NCBI GenBank assembly: GCA_021205385.1
Contig: JAJPXQ010000123.1
Span: 1-47,079 of the forward strand
Source of the DNA: Lachnospiraceae bacterium
Lineage (GTDB): Bacteria > Bacillota > Clostridia > Lachnospirales > Lachnospiraceae
Reading direction: 5' to 3'
Length of the DNA stretch: 47,079 bases
Part shown: one piece after another, positions 15,749-23,046 of the stretch
How the letters are laid out: the number at the start of each line of letters is the position of its first letter
Numbering within the stretch: position 1 is the first letter of the stretch
Made by a program: the position numbers and the translations under genes
The notes under the pieces: generated by a model
Databases searched by the model: none
Seen by the model: only the letters and a program-made list of their open reading frames with translations
What the model was told of the DNA's origin: nothing

Positions 15749-17800
15749 TTAGAGTAGTCCGGCGTCGGACAACAGCCCTGTCAGTTTCTCTGCCGCTGCT
15801 TTTCCATCCAGATTCTCGATCTTCATGCCATTCTTTTCATGGTGAGGCGTGTAGGTCTTGAGAACCTTCGTGGGAGAGCCTGCCAGACCGCGTTCCTGCG
15901 GATCGACGACCACCTCGGCGCTCGTCAGTTCTCCGATCTCAGCAGTCCGTGCAAAGCGTTTGGTCTTGAAGTTCGGATAGCGCAGGTCGTAGGAGGTCTT
16001 GTTGACGGTGATGATGCAGCCGCTGGGCGCGGAATAATAGTCATAACCTTCATCGCTCTCGCGCTTGCACTTCAGTGTTCCATCGTCCTGCAGGCTGACC
16101 TCTACGGCGTAGGAGACGAGCGCACGGTTCAGGTGCTGCGAGATCTCCGGGCCGACCTGACCGGTATCGCCGTCGATCGCCTGCTTGCCGCAGAAGATGA
16201 CGTCAAAGGGTCTGCCGGACTTCTCTTCGAGATAGCTGATGGCAGTGGAGATGATCTTTGAGGTGGCCAGCGTATCGGAGCCGCCGAAAGCACGGTCCGT
16301 GATGAGCCAGGCCTCGTCCGCTCCGGCCGCCAGGCACTCGCGCAGGGCGTCCTTCGCCTTCGGGATACCCATGGTGATCACGGTGACCTTGCCGCCTGTC
16401 TGATCCTTGAGACGCAGGGCAGTCTCCAGCGCGTAGGTGTCAAAGGTGCTGACGATCGCCGGCACTCCTTCACGGATAAGCGTGTGCTTCACGGGATCGA
16501 TCTTGATCTGGGTCGTGTCAGGCACCTGCTTGATGCAGACGAGGAGGTTCAGCGATTTCTGATCGCCCTTTGTCTCCTCGGCAGCTGCCTGGGAGGGAAT
16601 CGTCATCCGCGGTGCTTCCTCACGCTTTGCCGGGGCCGTGGTGGGAGCAGACTTTTTTGTACTCCTGGGGTATTTCTTCTTGACACCACCGGCAATTACC
16701 GTGCGCTGCACCTGGTTCGTGCCCTCATAAATCTGAAGGATCTTCGCGTCCCGCATGAGCTTCTCCATCGGGTAATCCTTCATATAGCCGTAACCGCCCA
16801 TGACCTGAACGCCGTCCACGGCGCACTTCATACCGGTGTCGGTGCCGAAGGTCTTGGCGATGGAAGCCTCCACGGTAAAGGGAAGTCCTGCGTCCATCAG
16901 CTCCGCGGCGTGCAGATACATCTGACGGCCTGCCTGGACCTGAATCTCCATATTGGCCAGCATTTCCTCCACCATCTGGAAATTGGCGACGGGCTGACCG
17001 AACTGCTTGCGCTGCTTGGCGTACTTGGTGGCTTCCTCGACCACACGCTGTCCGATGCCGATGCCAAAGGCGCCCACGCCCGGACGGGAGTGATCAAGGG
17101 TCTCCAGGATGTATTTGAAACCGCGGTTCTTGCGGCCGAGCAGATGATCCTTTGGAATGCGCACATTGTCGAAGATAACCTCACTGGTGCAGCTCAGGCG
17201 CATGCCCATCTTGTCTTCTTCGCGGCCGATTGAGACGCCGGGGCGATCCCGTTCCACGATGAAGGCGGACAGACCCATCGCTCCCGCAGATTTATTCGTG
17301 GAAGCCAGGACGGTGTAGATGCCTGCGATCGGACCGTTTGAAATAAAGGATTTGGTGCCGTTGATGATATAATCGTCGCCGTCCTCCACAGCGGTCGTGC
17401 TGACGCTGCCGGCATCCGAGCCCGCGTTCGGTTCCGTCAGGCAGAAGGCGGCATATTTTTTCTTTATCATGGTGTCAAACCACAGCTTCTTCTGCGCGTC
17501 GGTACCTGCGATCAGAACCGGGAAAGAAGCCAGGGCATTCGCGATCAGCGTGGTGCCGATACCGATGTCGCCGCGGGCGATCTCTTCCGCGATGGCGAAG
17601 ACCTGCACATTCGTAAGGCCGGGTCCGCCGTACTCGGCAGGAACACAAAGCTGATTCAGCCCCATATCGCAGGCCATATCCAGCAGCTTTTCCGGAAACT
17701 CATTGTTACGCTCATAATCTCCCACAGTGGGGATGACCTCTTTGTCTACGAACTCTCGAACCATAGTGAGCAGTTCCTGGGTCTCGTTATCGAAGAGCAT
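15749..17800 (-). CDS. Acyl-CoA dehydrogenase fused to EtfB
   Basis: A 683-residue fusion. Residues 1-374 are a full butyryl-CoA-type acyl-CoA dehydrogenase, with FAD-binding motifs (CLTEPNAGSDAGS), a C-terminal KYAKQRKQFGQPVANFQ and the catalytic Glu at about 359 in IYEGTNQVQRT. Residues 375-415 form a Lys/Ala/Pro-rich linker. Residues 416-683 are complete EtfB, with NLLVCIKQVPDTTQIK, AAGADEAWLITD and the DGDTGQVGP segment. With EtfA encoded next, it covers the whole Bcd-EtfAB complex in two polypeptides. The ATG at 17800 has AAGGAG 9 bases upstream; an in-frame start 48 bases earlier has none. Exact acyl-CoA substrate unknown. The junction is a continuous open frame, not an error that can be seen. 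Confidence 0.9.
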   Translation of the reverse strand: MLFDNETQELLTMVREFVDKEVIPTVGDYERNNEFPEKLLDMACDMGLNQLCVPAEYGGPGLTNVQVFAIAEEIARGDIGIGTTLIANALASFPVLIAGTDAQKKLWFDTMIKKKYAAFCLTEPNAGSDAGSVSTTAVEDGDDYIINGTKSFISNGPIAGIYTVLASTNKSAGAMGLSAFIVERDRPGVSIGREEDKMGMRLSCTSEVIFDNVRIPKDHLLGRKNRGFKYILETLDHSRPGVGAFGIGIGQRVVEEATKYAKQRKQFGQPVANFQMVEEMLANMEIQVQAGRQMYLHAAELMDAGLPFTVEASIAKTFGTDTGMKCAVDGVQVMGGYGYMKDYPMEKLMRDAKILQIYEGTNQVQRTVIAGGVKKKYPRSTKKSAPTTAPAKREEAPRMTIPSQAAAEETKGDQKSLNLLVCIKQVPDTTQIKIDPVKHTLIREGVPAIVSTFDTYALETALRLKDQTGGKVTVITMGIPKAKDALRECLAAGADEAWLITDRAFGGSDTLATSKIISTAISYLEEKSGRPFDVIFCGKQAIDGDTGQVGPEISQHLNRALVSYAVEVSLQDDGTLKCKRESDEGYDYYSAPSGCIITVNKTSYDLRYPNFKTKRFARTAEIGELTSAEVVVDPQERGLAGSPTKVLKTYTPHHEKNGMKIENLDGKAAAEKLTGLLSDAGLL

Positions 17801-17881
17801 GATGAAAAACTCCTTTTCTATAAAGTAAAAGAAGTGGGGATAAGACACAAAACCAGATCGCCCGCTTCTAATCCAGTAGAA

Positions 17882-17910
17882 ATAGTAACATATTTGAAAA
17901 TCATTGGCAA
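17882..17910 (-). promoter_or_regulatory. Promoter of the acyl-CoA dehydrogenase/etf operon
   Basis: On the minus strand TTGCCA (17905-17910), a 17-base spacer and TACTAT (17882-17887) lie about 80 bases upstream of the start codon. Confidence 0.55.
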
Positions 17911-17968
17911 TGTTTTTCTGTAAATTTGTGGGTTATCTCTCTGCTGAGAAAATTTATCGACAGAGGGC

Positions 17969-17997
17969 TTGCATTTCCGGCTGAGCTCTGGTATTCT
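17969..17997 (+). promoter_or_regulatory. Promoter of the DUF3793-flavodoxin operon
   Basis: TTGCAT (17969-17974), 17 bases and TATTCT (17992-17997) stand directly before the tandem dyad operator at 17998-18031. Confidence 0.55.
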
Positions 17998-18031
17998 GAG
18001 TTAGCAATGACTAATTAGCGTAAACTAACTC
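17998..18031. promoter_or_regulatory. Tandem dyad operator, probably for a DtxR/iron-type repressor
   Basis: The sequence contains TTAG-N6-CTAA twice back to back (18001-18014 and 18015-18028). The outer arms GAGTTAG and CTAACTC and the inner CTAATTAG share one centre. Position just after the -10 element suits a repressor. The elements resemble half-sites of DtxR/IdeR-type operators (TTAG...CTAA), and the genes downstream are of the kind induced by iron limitation. The regulator itself is not in the window. Confidence 0.65.
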
Positions 18032-18044
18032 ACGAGGGCGTAAC

Positions 18045-18602
18045 ATGGAGAGAAAGCTATGGGAGACAATCGTAAAACAGTGCGCGCCGGTGCTGGCGGA
18101 CGTCAAGCCGTCGAACCTCCTGATTCTGGCCCGGGAGGAGCAGGACGGTTTTGCGGAGTGTGAGCTGCCGGAAGGCGTGCAGGCGCTGACCTTAAGCCGC
18201 GGCGAGCGCAAAGCCACCTGGTTTCTGTATCGCCGCGATCGCCTGGAAGCGGAGATTGTCTGGCCGCAGACGAGGGCATTTCTGAATTCCTGCGACTACC
18301 ACGCGGGGGAGGAGGGGCTTGATGTGATGCTCTGCCGGCTCCGGGAGCGCTATGCGGCGTATAAGAACGGAAGGGCTGCTTTCCCGCATGAGATGGGCGT
18401 TTTCCTTGGATATCCGCTGTGCGACGTGAAGGGCTTTATCGAGCATGGCGGGAAGAACTTTCTGTACTCCGGCTACTGGAAAGTCTACGGGAACGTTGCT
18501 GCGGCGAAGAAAACTTTCCAGACCTACCGGGCTGTGCGGGACGCGCTGCTGTGGCTGCTTTCCATGGAGGATATCCCACGTGAGGCGGAACTGTCGGCGT
18601 AA
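18045..18602 (+). CDS. DUF3793 family protein
   Basis: A 185-residue soluble protein resembling the DUF3793 family, found in Clostridia near feoAB and flavodoxin genes. Recognisable features are the repeated CAPVL-type start, a central YRRDRLEAEI strand, HEMGVFLGYPLCDVKGFIEHGG and YWKVYGNVAAAKKTFQTY. The cysteine in LGYPLCD is conserved in the family as far as I can tell. Function unknown; the neighbours suggest iron homeostasis or iron-sparing redox. It follows the tandem dyad operator by 13 bases, so a bound repressor could block it. The ribosome site is weak (ACGAGGG). Confidence 0.8.
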   Translation: MERKLWETIVKQCAPVLADVKPSNLLILAREEQDGFAECELPEGVQALTLSRGERKATWFLYRRDRLEAEIVWPQTRAFLNSCDYHAGEEGLDVMLCRLRERYAAYKNGRAAFPHEMGVFLGYPLCDVKGFIEHGGKNFLYSGYWKVYGNVAAAKKTFQTYRAVRDALLWLLSMEDIPREAELSA

Positions 18603-18627
18603 CAGAAACAGAAGGAGGACAAAGAAA

Positions 18628-19059
18628 ATGGGACAGATTGTGATTGCTTATTACAGTGAATCCGGAAATACGGAGCAGATGGCGGGGATCGTCGCAAAGG
18701 GCGTAGAGGCGGCCGGCGGCGAGGCAAAGGTCGTGACGGTGGATCAGGTGACCGCGGATGATCTGAAGGCGGAGACCGTATTTGCGCTCGGCTGCCCGGC
18801 ACTCGGCGAGGAGGAACTTGAGGCAGATACCGTGGAACCGCTCACCGCTGAGATTGAGGGATTCGCGGCCGGAAAGAAGATCGGGCTCTTCGGCTCCTAC
18901 GGCTGGGGCGACGGCGAGTGGATGCGTCTGTGGGTGGATCGCCTTGCGAAGGCCGGCGCGGAAGTGCTCGGCGGCGAGGACGCGATCTGCACAGACGCGC
19001 CGGACGACGAGGCAGAAGCGAAGCTGATGGAGCTTGGAAAGAAGCTGGCGAGTGCATAA
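18628..19059 (+). CDS. Flavodoxin
   Basis: A 143-residue short-chain flavodoxin. The FMN phosphate loop is YYSESGNTEQMA at the N-terminus, with an FMN-flanking loop GSYGWGDGEWM. Flavodoxins replace ferredoxin as low-potential electron carriers when iron is scarce. ATG 18628 follows GAAGGAGG. It is the second gene of the DUF3793-flavodoxin-DUF2325 operon, which agrees with control by an iron-type repressor at 17998-18031. It could also serve the Bcd/Etf system encoded divergently. Confidence 0.93.
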   Translation: MGQIVIAYYSESGNTEQMAGIVAKGVEAAGGEAKVVTVDQVTADDLKAETVFALGCPALGEEELEADTVEPLTAEIEGFAAGKKIGLFGSYGWGDGEWMRLWVDRLAKAGAEVLGGEDAICTDAPDDEAEAKLMELGKKLASA

Positions 19060-19083
19060 AAAGACAGGAGGTGCCGTTTTTCT

Positions 19084-19365
19084 ATGAGTGTCGTCATTGT
19101 GGGCGGTCATGACCGCATGGTCCGTCAGTACATGCAGATATGCAAGAACTATAAATGTAAAGCAAAGGTATTTACGCAGATGTCAGCCAGCCTGGATAAA
19201 CAGATGGGCACGCCGGATCTGTTCATCCTCTTTACCAGTACGGTATCGCACAAGATGGTAAAAACGGCGGTTGACGAGGCGAAGCGCAGGAATGTTGAGG
19301 TTGTGCGCTGCCACACGAGCAGCGGCACGGCGCTTGAGAACATCCTGAAGGAGTATGTAGCGTAA
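19084..19365 (+). CDS. DUF2325 domain protein
   Basis: A 93-residue protein matching the small DUF2325 family: a Rossmann-like start VVIVGGHDRM, the central DLFILFTSTVSHKM and the end RCHTSSGTALENIL. The family often occurs beside DUF3793 and flavodoxin. Function is unknown. An AGGAGG site is present at 19065-19070. Confidence 0.85.
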   Translation: MSVVIVGGHDRMVRQYMQICKNYKCKAKVFTQMSASLDKQMGTPDLFILFTSTVSHKMVKTAVDEAKRRNVEVVRCHTSSGTALENILKEYVA

Positions 19366-19396
19366 AAGTCATGGACTTTTAATTTAAGGAAAGAAT

Positions 19397-19438
19397 CCCC
19401 TCTTGCGGAGAAAGTGAACCGTGAGAGGGGACTTTTTT
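19397..19438 (+). terminator. Intrinsic terminator of the DUF3793-flavodoxin-DUF2325 operon
   Basis: CCCCTCT (19397-19403) pairs with AGAGGGG (19424-19430), with further internal pairing, and a run of six T residues follows at 19433-19438. Confidence 0.85.
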
Positions 19439-19459
19439 GTGAAAAGAATGTGATTTTTC

Positions 19460-19488
19460 TTGTAAAATCCTGTCGAAGTCAGTACAAT
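19460..19488 (+). promoter_or_regulatory. Promoter of the flavin reductase/M23 peptidase pair
   Basis: TTGTAA (19460-19465), a 17-base spacer and TACAAT (19483-19488) precede the start codon by 36 bases. Confidence 0.65.
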
Positions 19489-19524
19489 GATTCATGTTGA
19501 GGACTAACGTGAGGAGAGAGCGCG

Positions 19525-20100
19525 ATGGCGAAGCAGACATGGAAACCCGGGAATATGCTGTATCCGGTGCCGGCAGTGATGGTGAGCTGCAAAAGACCGG
19601 GGGAGAAGGCCAATATTATTACAATTGCCTGGGCGGGAACTGTCTGCTCGGATCCGCCGATGGTGTCGATCTCGGTGCGGCATGAACGGCACTCCTACGA
19701 GATCATAAAGGAGACCGGCGAGTTTGTGGTCAATCTGGTGACAAAGGAGCTGGTGAGGTCGGCGGATTACTGTGGCGTGCGTTCAGGGCGGGACGTGGAT
19801 AAATTCCGCGAATGTCATCTGACGGCGCTTCCGTCAAAGAAAGTCGCTGCGCCGGGGATTGCCGAGAGTCCGGTGAATATCGAATGTCGGGTGACAGAAG
19901 TGAAGCCTCTCGGGAGTCACGACCTCATTCTGGCAAAGGTCGTGAGCGTGACGGTCGACGACCGCTATCTTGATGAAAAGGGAAAGTTTGACCTGAACCG
20001 GGCGGGGCTTGTCGCTTATTCTCACGGTGAATACTTTGAACTTGGCAGGAAGAAGGGAAGCTTTGGCTTCTCGGTGCGGAAGAAAAAGGGTAACAGATGA
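19525..20100 (+). CDS. Flavin reductase family protein (flavoredoxin-like)
   Basis: A 191-residue flavin reductase-like split-barrel protein. The N-terminus NMLYPVPAVMVSC and the segment NIITIAWAGTVCSDPPMVSISVR are typical of the FMN-binding family, as are the later ETGEFVVNL and ADYCGVRSGRDVDKF. Members reduce or bind FMN and act as electron carriers in anaerobes. The start has GAGGAG 8 bases upstream. It overlaps the next gene by 4 bases (ATGA). The partner enzyme is not known. Confidence 0.88.
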   Translation: MAKQTWKPGNMLYPVPAVMVSCKRPGEKANIITIAWAGTVCSDPPMVSISVRHERHSYEIIKETGEFVVNLVTKELVRSADYCGVRSGRDVDKFRECHLTALPSKKVAAPGIAESPVNIECRVTEVKPLGSHDLILAKVVSVTVDDRYLDEKGKFDLNRAGLVAYSHGEYFELGRKKGSFGFSVRKKKGNR

Positions 20101-21545
20101 AGCGGCTGTTCGGAAAAAGATTTAAACTGAAATACGCAGGCTCGCTGTTCCTCTTTGCCTTCCTTATGTTATGCTTTCACCCGATTCTGGGGGACAGCTG
20201 GGACGATGAGGCGACTTACTTTGAAGTGCTGCTGGACGGCGAGGTCATCGGAGCGGTGGCGGACGAGTCCGTGGTCGAAAATGCGTTTCTGGACGCGCGC
20301 GCACAGGTTTCGCGGGAAACGGACGGGCTGGTGCTGGCGAATGTGGAGTGCAGTTATCAGCGCGTATCGCGTCTGCTCGGCTCTACGCTGGAAGAGGATG
20401 AGCTGGAGCAGGTGATCTATGAGCTCCTTCAGGAGAAGGTGAAGACGGCCAGACAGAAATATTATCTGGTGAAGGTCAATGAGTTCACGGTCTATCTCTC
20501 CTCAATGGATGAGGTGGAGGAGTTGCTGCTGGCGGCAATGGAGCCTTATAATGAGGACGGGATGTTCGGCGTCGAGGTTGTCGCCGATACGAGCCGCGAG
20601 CTGAACAGTTTTACGGTTGAAGTGACTGCGCAGGAGGAACTGGGGGAAGAGGACGGCCTGAAAGACCTGGATTTCTACGAGAAAGTGGAGGTCTGCGAGG
20701 CATATATTGATGAGGATGATCTGACCGATGTGGCGGAGGCCATCGATCTTGTGACGAAGGAGACGGAGAAAAATCAGGTTTATGAAGTGCAGGCCGGAGA
20801 CACCCTGTCTGAGATTGCCAACAGCCGCGGATACTATGTGGATGAGGTGCTTGCGCTGAATGAGGGTCTCACGCGGGACGCGACGCTGAATATCGGCGAC
20901 GAGATTATCATCAGTGTACCGGAGCCGGAATTGTCGATCGTCACTACCGTGCAGTCCACCTACGAGGAGGACTACTACGCAGAGACCGAGTATATTGAAA
21001 ACGACGACTGGTATACCACGCAGACGAAGGTGCTGCAGGAGGCGGAGGCCGGTCATCACGAGGTCACCGTGCTGATTTCCTCGAAGAACGGCACAGAGAC
21101 GGATCGGGAAACGATCGCGGAGACGGTGATGGTGGAAGCGGTTCCCGAGATTATCGAGAAGGGAACGCAGACACCGCCGACCTATGTCAAACCGGTCACC
21201 GGCGGTACGCTGAGCTCTACGTTCAAGTGGCGCTGGGGGCGGATGCACAAGGGCGTCGACTGGGCGGTGCCTGTCGGCACGACGGTCCGGGCTTCCAGCG
21301 GCGGTACGGTCGTGAGCGCAGGCTGGTCGAGCGGCTATGGCTATTGTATCACGATCTCGCACCCGGACGGGAAGCAGACCCGTTATGCGCACCTGAGTAA
21401 GATTCTCGTATCCGTGGGAGAAACGGTGGAGCAGAATGAGAAGATTGCGCTCAGCGGCAACACGGGCAACAGCACGGGGGCGCATCTGCACTTTGAGATT
21501 CTGGTGAACGGGACGCAGGTGAACCCGCTGCTGTACCTCGAGTAG
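20097..21545 (+). CDS. Cell wall M23 endopeptidase with LysM and G5 domains
   Basis: A 482-residue secreted or membrane-anchored peptidoglycan hydrolase. The first 33 residues contain a signal or anchor helix. An acidic N-terminal region follows, then a LysM domain (VYEVQAGDTLSEIANSRGYY), a G5 domain (around TEYIENDDWYTTQTKVLQEAEAG) and a C-terminal M23 zinc peptidase with HKGVD and HLHFEI ligand motifs. Such proteins cut peptide cross-bridges in the wall. It overlaps the flavin reductase gene by four bases; functionally it seems unrelated to it. Lengths of all domains are normal. Confidence 0.92.
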   Translation: MKRLFGKRFKLKYAGSLFLFAFLMLCFHPILGDSWDDEATYFEVLLDGEVIGAVADESVVENAFLDARAQVSRETDGLVLANVECSYQRVSRLLGSTLEEDELEQVIYELLQEKVKTARQKYYLVKVNEFTVYLSSMDEVEELLLAAMEPYNEDGMFGVEVVADTSRELNSFTVEVTAQEELGEEDGLKDLDFYEKVEVCEAYIDEDDLTDVAEAIDLVTKETEKNQVYEVQAGDTLSEIANSRGYYVDEVLALNEGLTRDATLNIGDEIIISVPEPELSIVTTVQSTYEEDYYAETEYIENDDWYTTQTKVLQEAEAGHHEVTVLISSKNGTETDRETIAETVMVEAVPEIIEKGTQTPPTYVKPVTGGTLSSTFKWRWGRMHKGVDWAVPVGTTVRASSGGTVVSAGWSSGYGYCITISHPDGKQTRYAHLSKILVSVGETVEQNEKIALSGNTGNSTGAHLHFEILVNGTQVNPLLYLE

Positions 21546-21559
21546 GGTGCGGATTGTAC

Positions 21560-21620
21560 TTGACAGGGCGGGGATATCCCGTTATAATAGCGCAGTTGAC
21601 GAAAAGGTTTGAATATCAAA
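21560..21620 (+). promoter_or_regulatory. fabH promoter with FabT-like operator
   Basis: A consensus promoter TTGACA (21560-21565), 17 bases, TATAAT (21583-21588) is followed by the palindrome TTTGAATATCAAA (21608-21620). The palindrome fits the FabT (MarR-family) operator of lactic acid bacteria and occurs again before acpP and fabD. FabT with acyl-ACP represses fatty acid synthesis genes; its gene is not seen here. Confidence 0.82.
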
Positions 21621-21637
21621 GCAATCGAGGGCAGAAG

Positions 21638-22603
21638 ATGAGAGCAAAAATAATTGGTACCGGGTACAGCCTGCCGGCTTTCCGGGCTGACAATGATTAT
21701 CTGGCGACGCTTGTGGACACGAGCGATGAATGGATATCGGAGCGGACGGGCATCCGGACGCGGCATCTGGCGAAGGAGGAGACGACGCTCTCCATGTCGG
21801 CGGAGGCGGCGCGGATGGCGCTTGAAAGGGCGAATTTCCGGGCGGAGGATGTGGAGCTGCTGATCGTGGCGACCATCACAGGCGATATGGATACGCCGAG
21901 CACAGCCTGCCAGGTGCAGAAGGAGATCGGTGCGAAGCACGCGCTTGCATTTGACATCAATGCGGCCTGCTCCGGTTTTCTCTACTCGCTGCATGTCGCA
22001 GAGGCTTTTATTGCGAGCGGTACTTATCGAAATGTGCTGCTGATCGGGGCGGAGACGCTCTCGAAGATTGTGGACTGGACGGACCGCACTACCTGTGTTC
22101 TCTTTGGAGACGGCGCGGGAGCGGCGCTTGTGACGGCTTCTGAGAGCGGCGGCCTGCTTTCGCAGTCGCTCGGCAGCAACGGTGAGAAGTGGGATGTGCT
22201 TTTCTGCGAGGGAAGACCGAATGAGAACCCGCTTCGCGCAAAGGATCAGAAATGCGGCTATCTGAAGATGGATGGCCAGGAAGTATTCAAATTTGCGGTG
22301 CGTACGGTTCCGCAGTGTATTGAAGACGCGCTTGCGAAAGCGGGGCTGAAGCCGGAGGAGATTGATCTGTTCATTCTGCACCAGGCAAATAAGCGGATTA
22401 TTCAGGCGGTGGCGAAAAGACTCGGCATGGCCGAGGAGAAATTCCCGATGAATATGGATGAATGCGGAAATACATCGGCGGCTTCGCTTCCGATTCTGCT
22501 GGCACAGCTCGACGAGCTCGGAAGACTGCATCCGGGCGACCGGATCGTGCTGTCCGGCTTTGGCGCAGGACTGACCTGGGGCGCGTGTGTGCTGGAATGG
22601 TGA
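21638..22603 (+). CDS. fabH: Beta-ketoacyl-ACP synthase III
   Basis: A 321-residue condensing enzyme that starts fatty acid chains from acyl-CoA and malonyl-ACP. The catalytic triad is clear: Cys in FDINAACSGFLY, His in LFILHQANKRI and Asn in DECGNTSAASLP. The ATG at 21638 fits GAGGGCAGAAG just before it and the typical N-terminus AKIIGTGYSLP. It opens the fatty acid cluster and has its own promoter and FabT-type operator. Confidence 0.96.
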   Translation: MRAKIIGTGYSLPAFRADNDYLATLVDTSDEWISERTGIRTRHLAKEETTLSMSAEAARMALERANFRAEDVELLIVATITGDMDTPSTACQVQKEIGAKHALAFDINAACSGFLYSLHVAEAFIASGTYRNVLLIGAETLSKIVDWTDRTTCVLFGDGAGAALVTASESGGLLSQSLGSNGEKWDVLFCEGRPNENPLRAKDQKCGYLKMDGQEVFKFAVRTVPQCIEDALAKAGLKPEEIDLFILHQANKRIIQAVAKRLGMAEEKFPMNMDECGNTSAASLPILLAQLDELGRLHPGDRIVLSGFGAGLTWGACVLEW

Positions 22604-22611
22604 GAAAGCCC

Positions 22612-22652
22612 TTGACAAACATGTTTTCAGCACATATACTTTGAATGTCAAA
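22612..22652 (+). promoter_or_regulatory. acpP promoter with overlapping FabT-like operator
   Basis: TTGACA (22612-22617), 17 bases and TATACT (22635-22640) form a strong promoter. The palindrome TTTGAATGTCAAA (22640-22652) overlaps the last base of the -10 element, a position suited for repression. Confidence 0.82.
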
Positions 22653-22690
22653 CCATCCGTAAAAGGATAAGGAAATAAAGGAGAAAAACA

Positions 22691-22921
22691 ATGTTAGACA
22701 AAATCAGAGAGATGGTTGCGGAGCAGCTGAATGTGGATGCGAGTGAGATCACCGCAGAGACGACTTTCAAAGAGGATCTTGGCGCGGATTCCCTCGATCT
22801 GTTTGAGCTCGTGATGGCGCTCGAGGAGGAGTATGAGATCGAGATTCCGTCTGAGGAGCTGGAGAATATCACGACGGTAGGCGCTGTGATGGATTATCTG
22901 AAATCCAAGGGTGTGGAGTAA
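22691..22921 (+). CDS. acpP: Acyl carrier protein
   Basis: A 76-residue acidic carrier protein that holds the growing acyl chain on a phosphopantetheine arm. The attachment serine is in the classical motif DLGADSLDLFELVMALEE. ATG 22691 follows AAAGGAG. It sits between fabH and fabD, the common Firmicute order, and it has its own promoter/operator, allowing higher expression than the enzymes. Confidence 0.97.
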   Translation: MLDKIREMVAEQLNVDASEITAETTFKEDLGADSLDLFELVMALEEEYEIEIPSEELENITTVGAVMDYLKSKGVE

Positions 22922-22955
22922 GCGGCGCTGCCGGAATCCATACGTGGACAAAGAG

Positions 22956-22988
22956 AGGGCTGCCTGCGGCTGATATATCGCGGCAGCC
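22956..22988 (+). terminator. Probable terminator or attenuator after acpP
   Basis: GGCTGCC (22958-22964) pairs with GGCAGCC (22982-22988), with extra pairing inside. The T-run behind (TGTATTTCAATTTTG) is interrupted, so leaky termination is likely; this would favour acpP over fabD. Confidence 0.55.
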
Positions 22989-23007
22989 TGTATTTCAATT
23001 TTGTTAT

Positions 23008-23020
23008 TTTGATTATCAAA
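23008..23020 (+). promoter_or_regulatory. FabT-like operator before fabD
   Basis: TTTGATTATCAAA is the best match of the three palindromes to the FabT operator. A clear -35/-10 pair is not seen around it, so it may block a weak promoter or read-through. Confidence 0.7.
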
Positions 23021-23046
23021 CTTTTTTTAGTGAGGTGTATGTAGAT

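Noticed and set aside
14887-15861. Plus-strand frame of 324 codons opposite etfA
   Set aside because: The etfA reading frame has complete family motifs and a ribosome site; the opposite frame has neither.
20502-21491. Minus-strand frame of 329 codons opposite the M23 peptidase
   Set aside because: The plus strand has LysM, G5 and M23 motifs in order; the minus frame lacks any.
21583-21600. Separate regulatory site in the GGGATATCCC palindrome before fabH
   Set aside because: It lies inside the promoter spacer (21571-21580), is short and has no second copy near acpP or fabD, while the TTTGA-N3-TCAAA element occurs three times.
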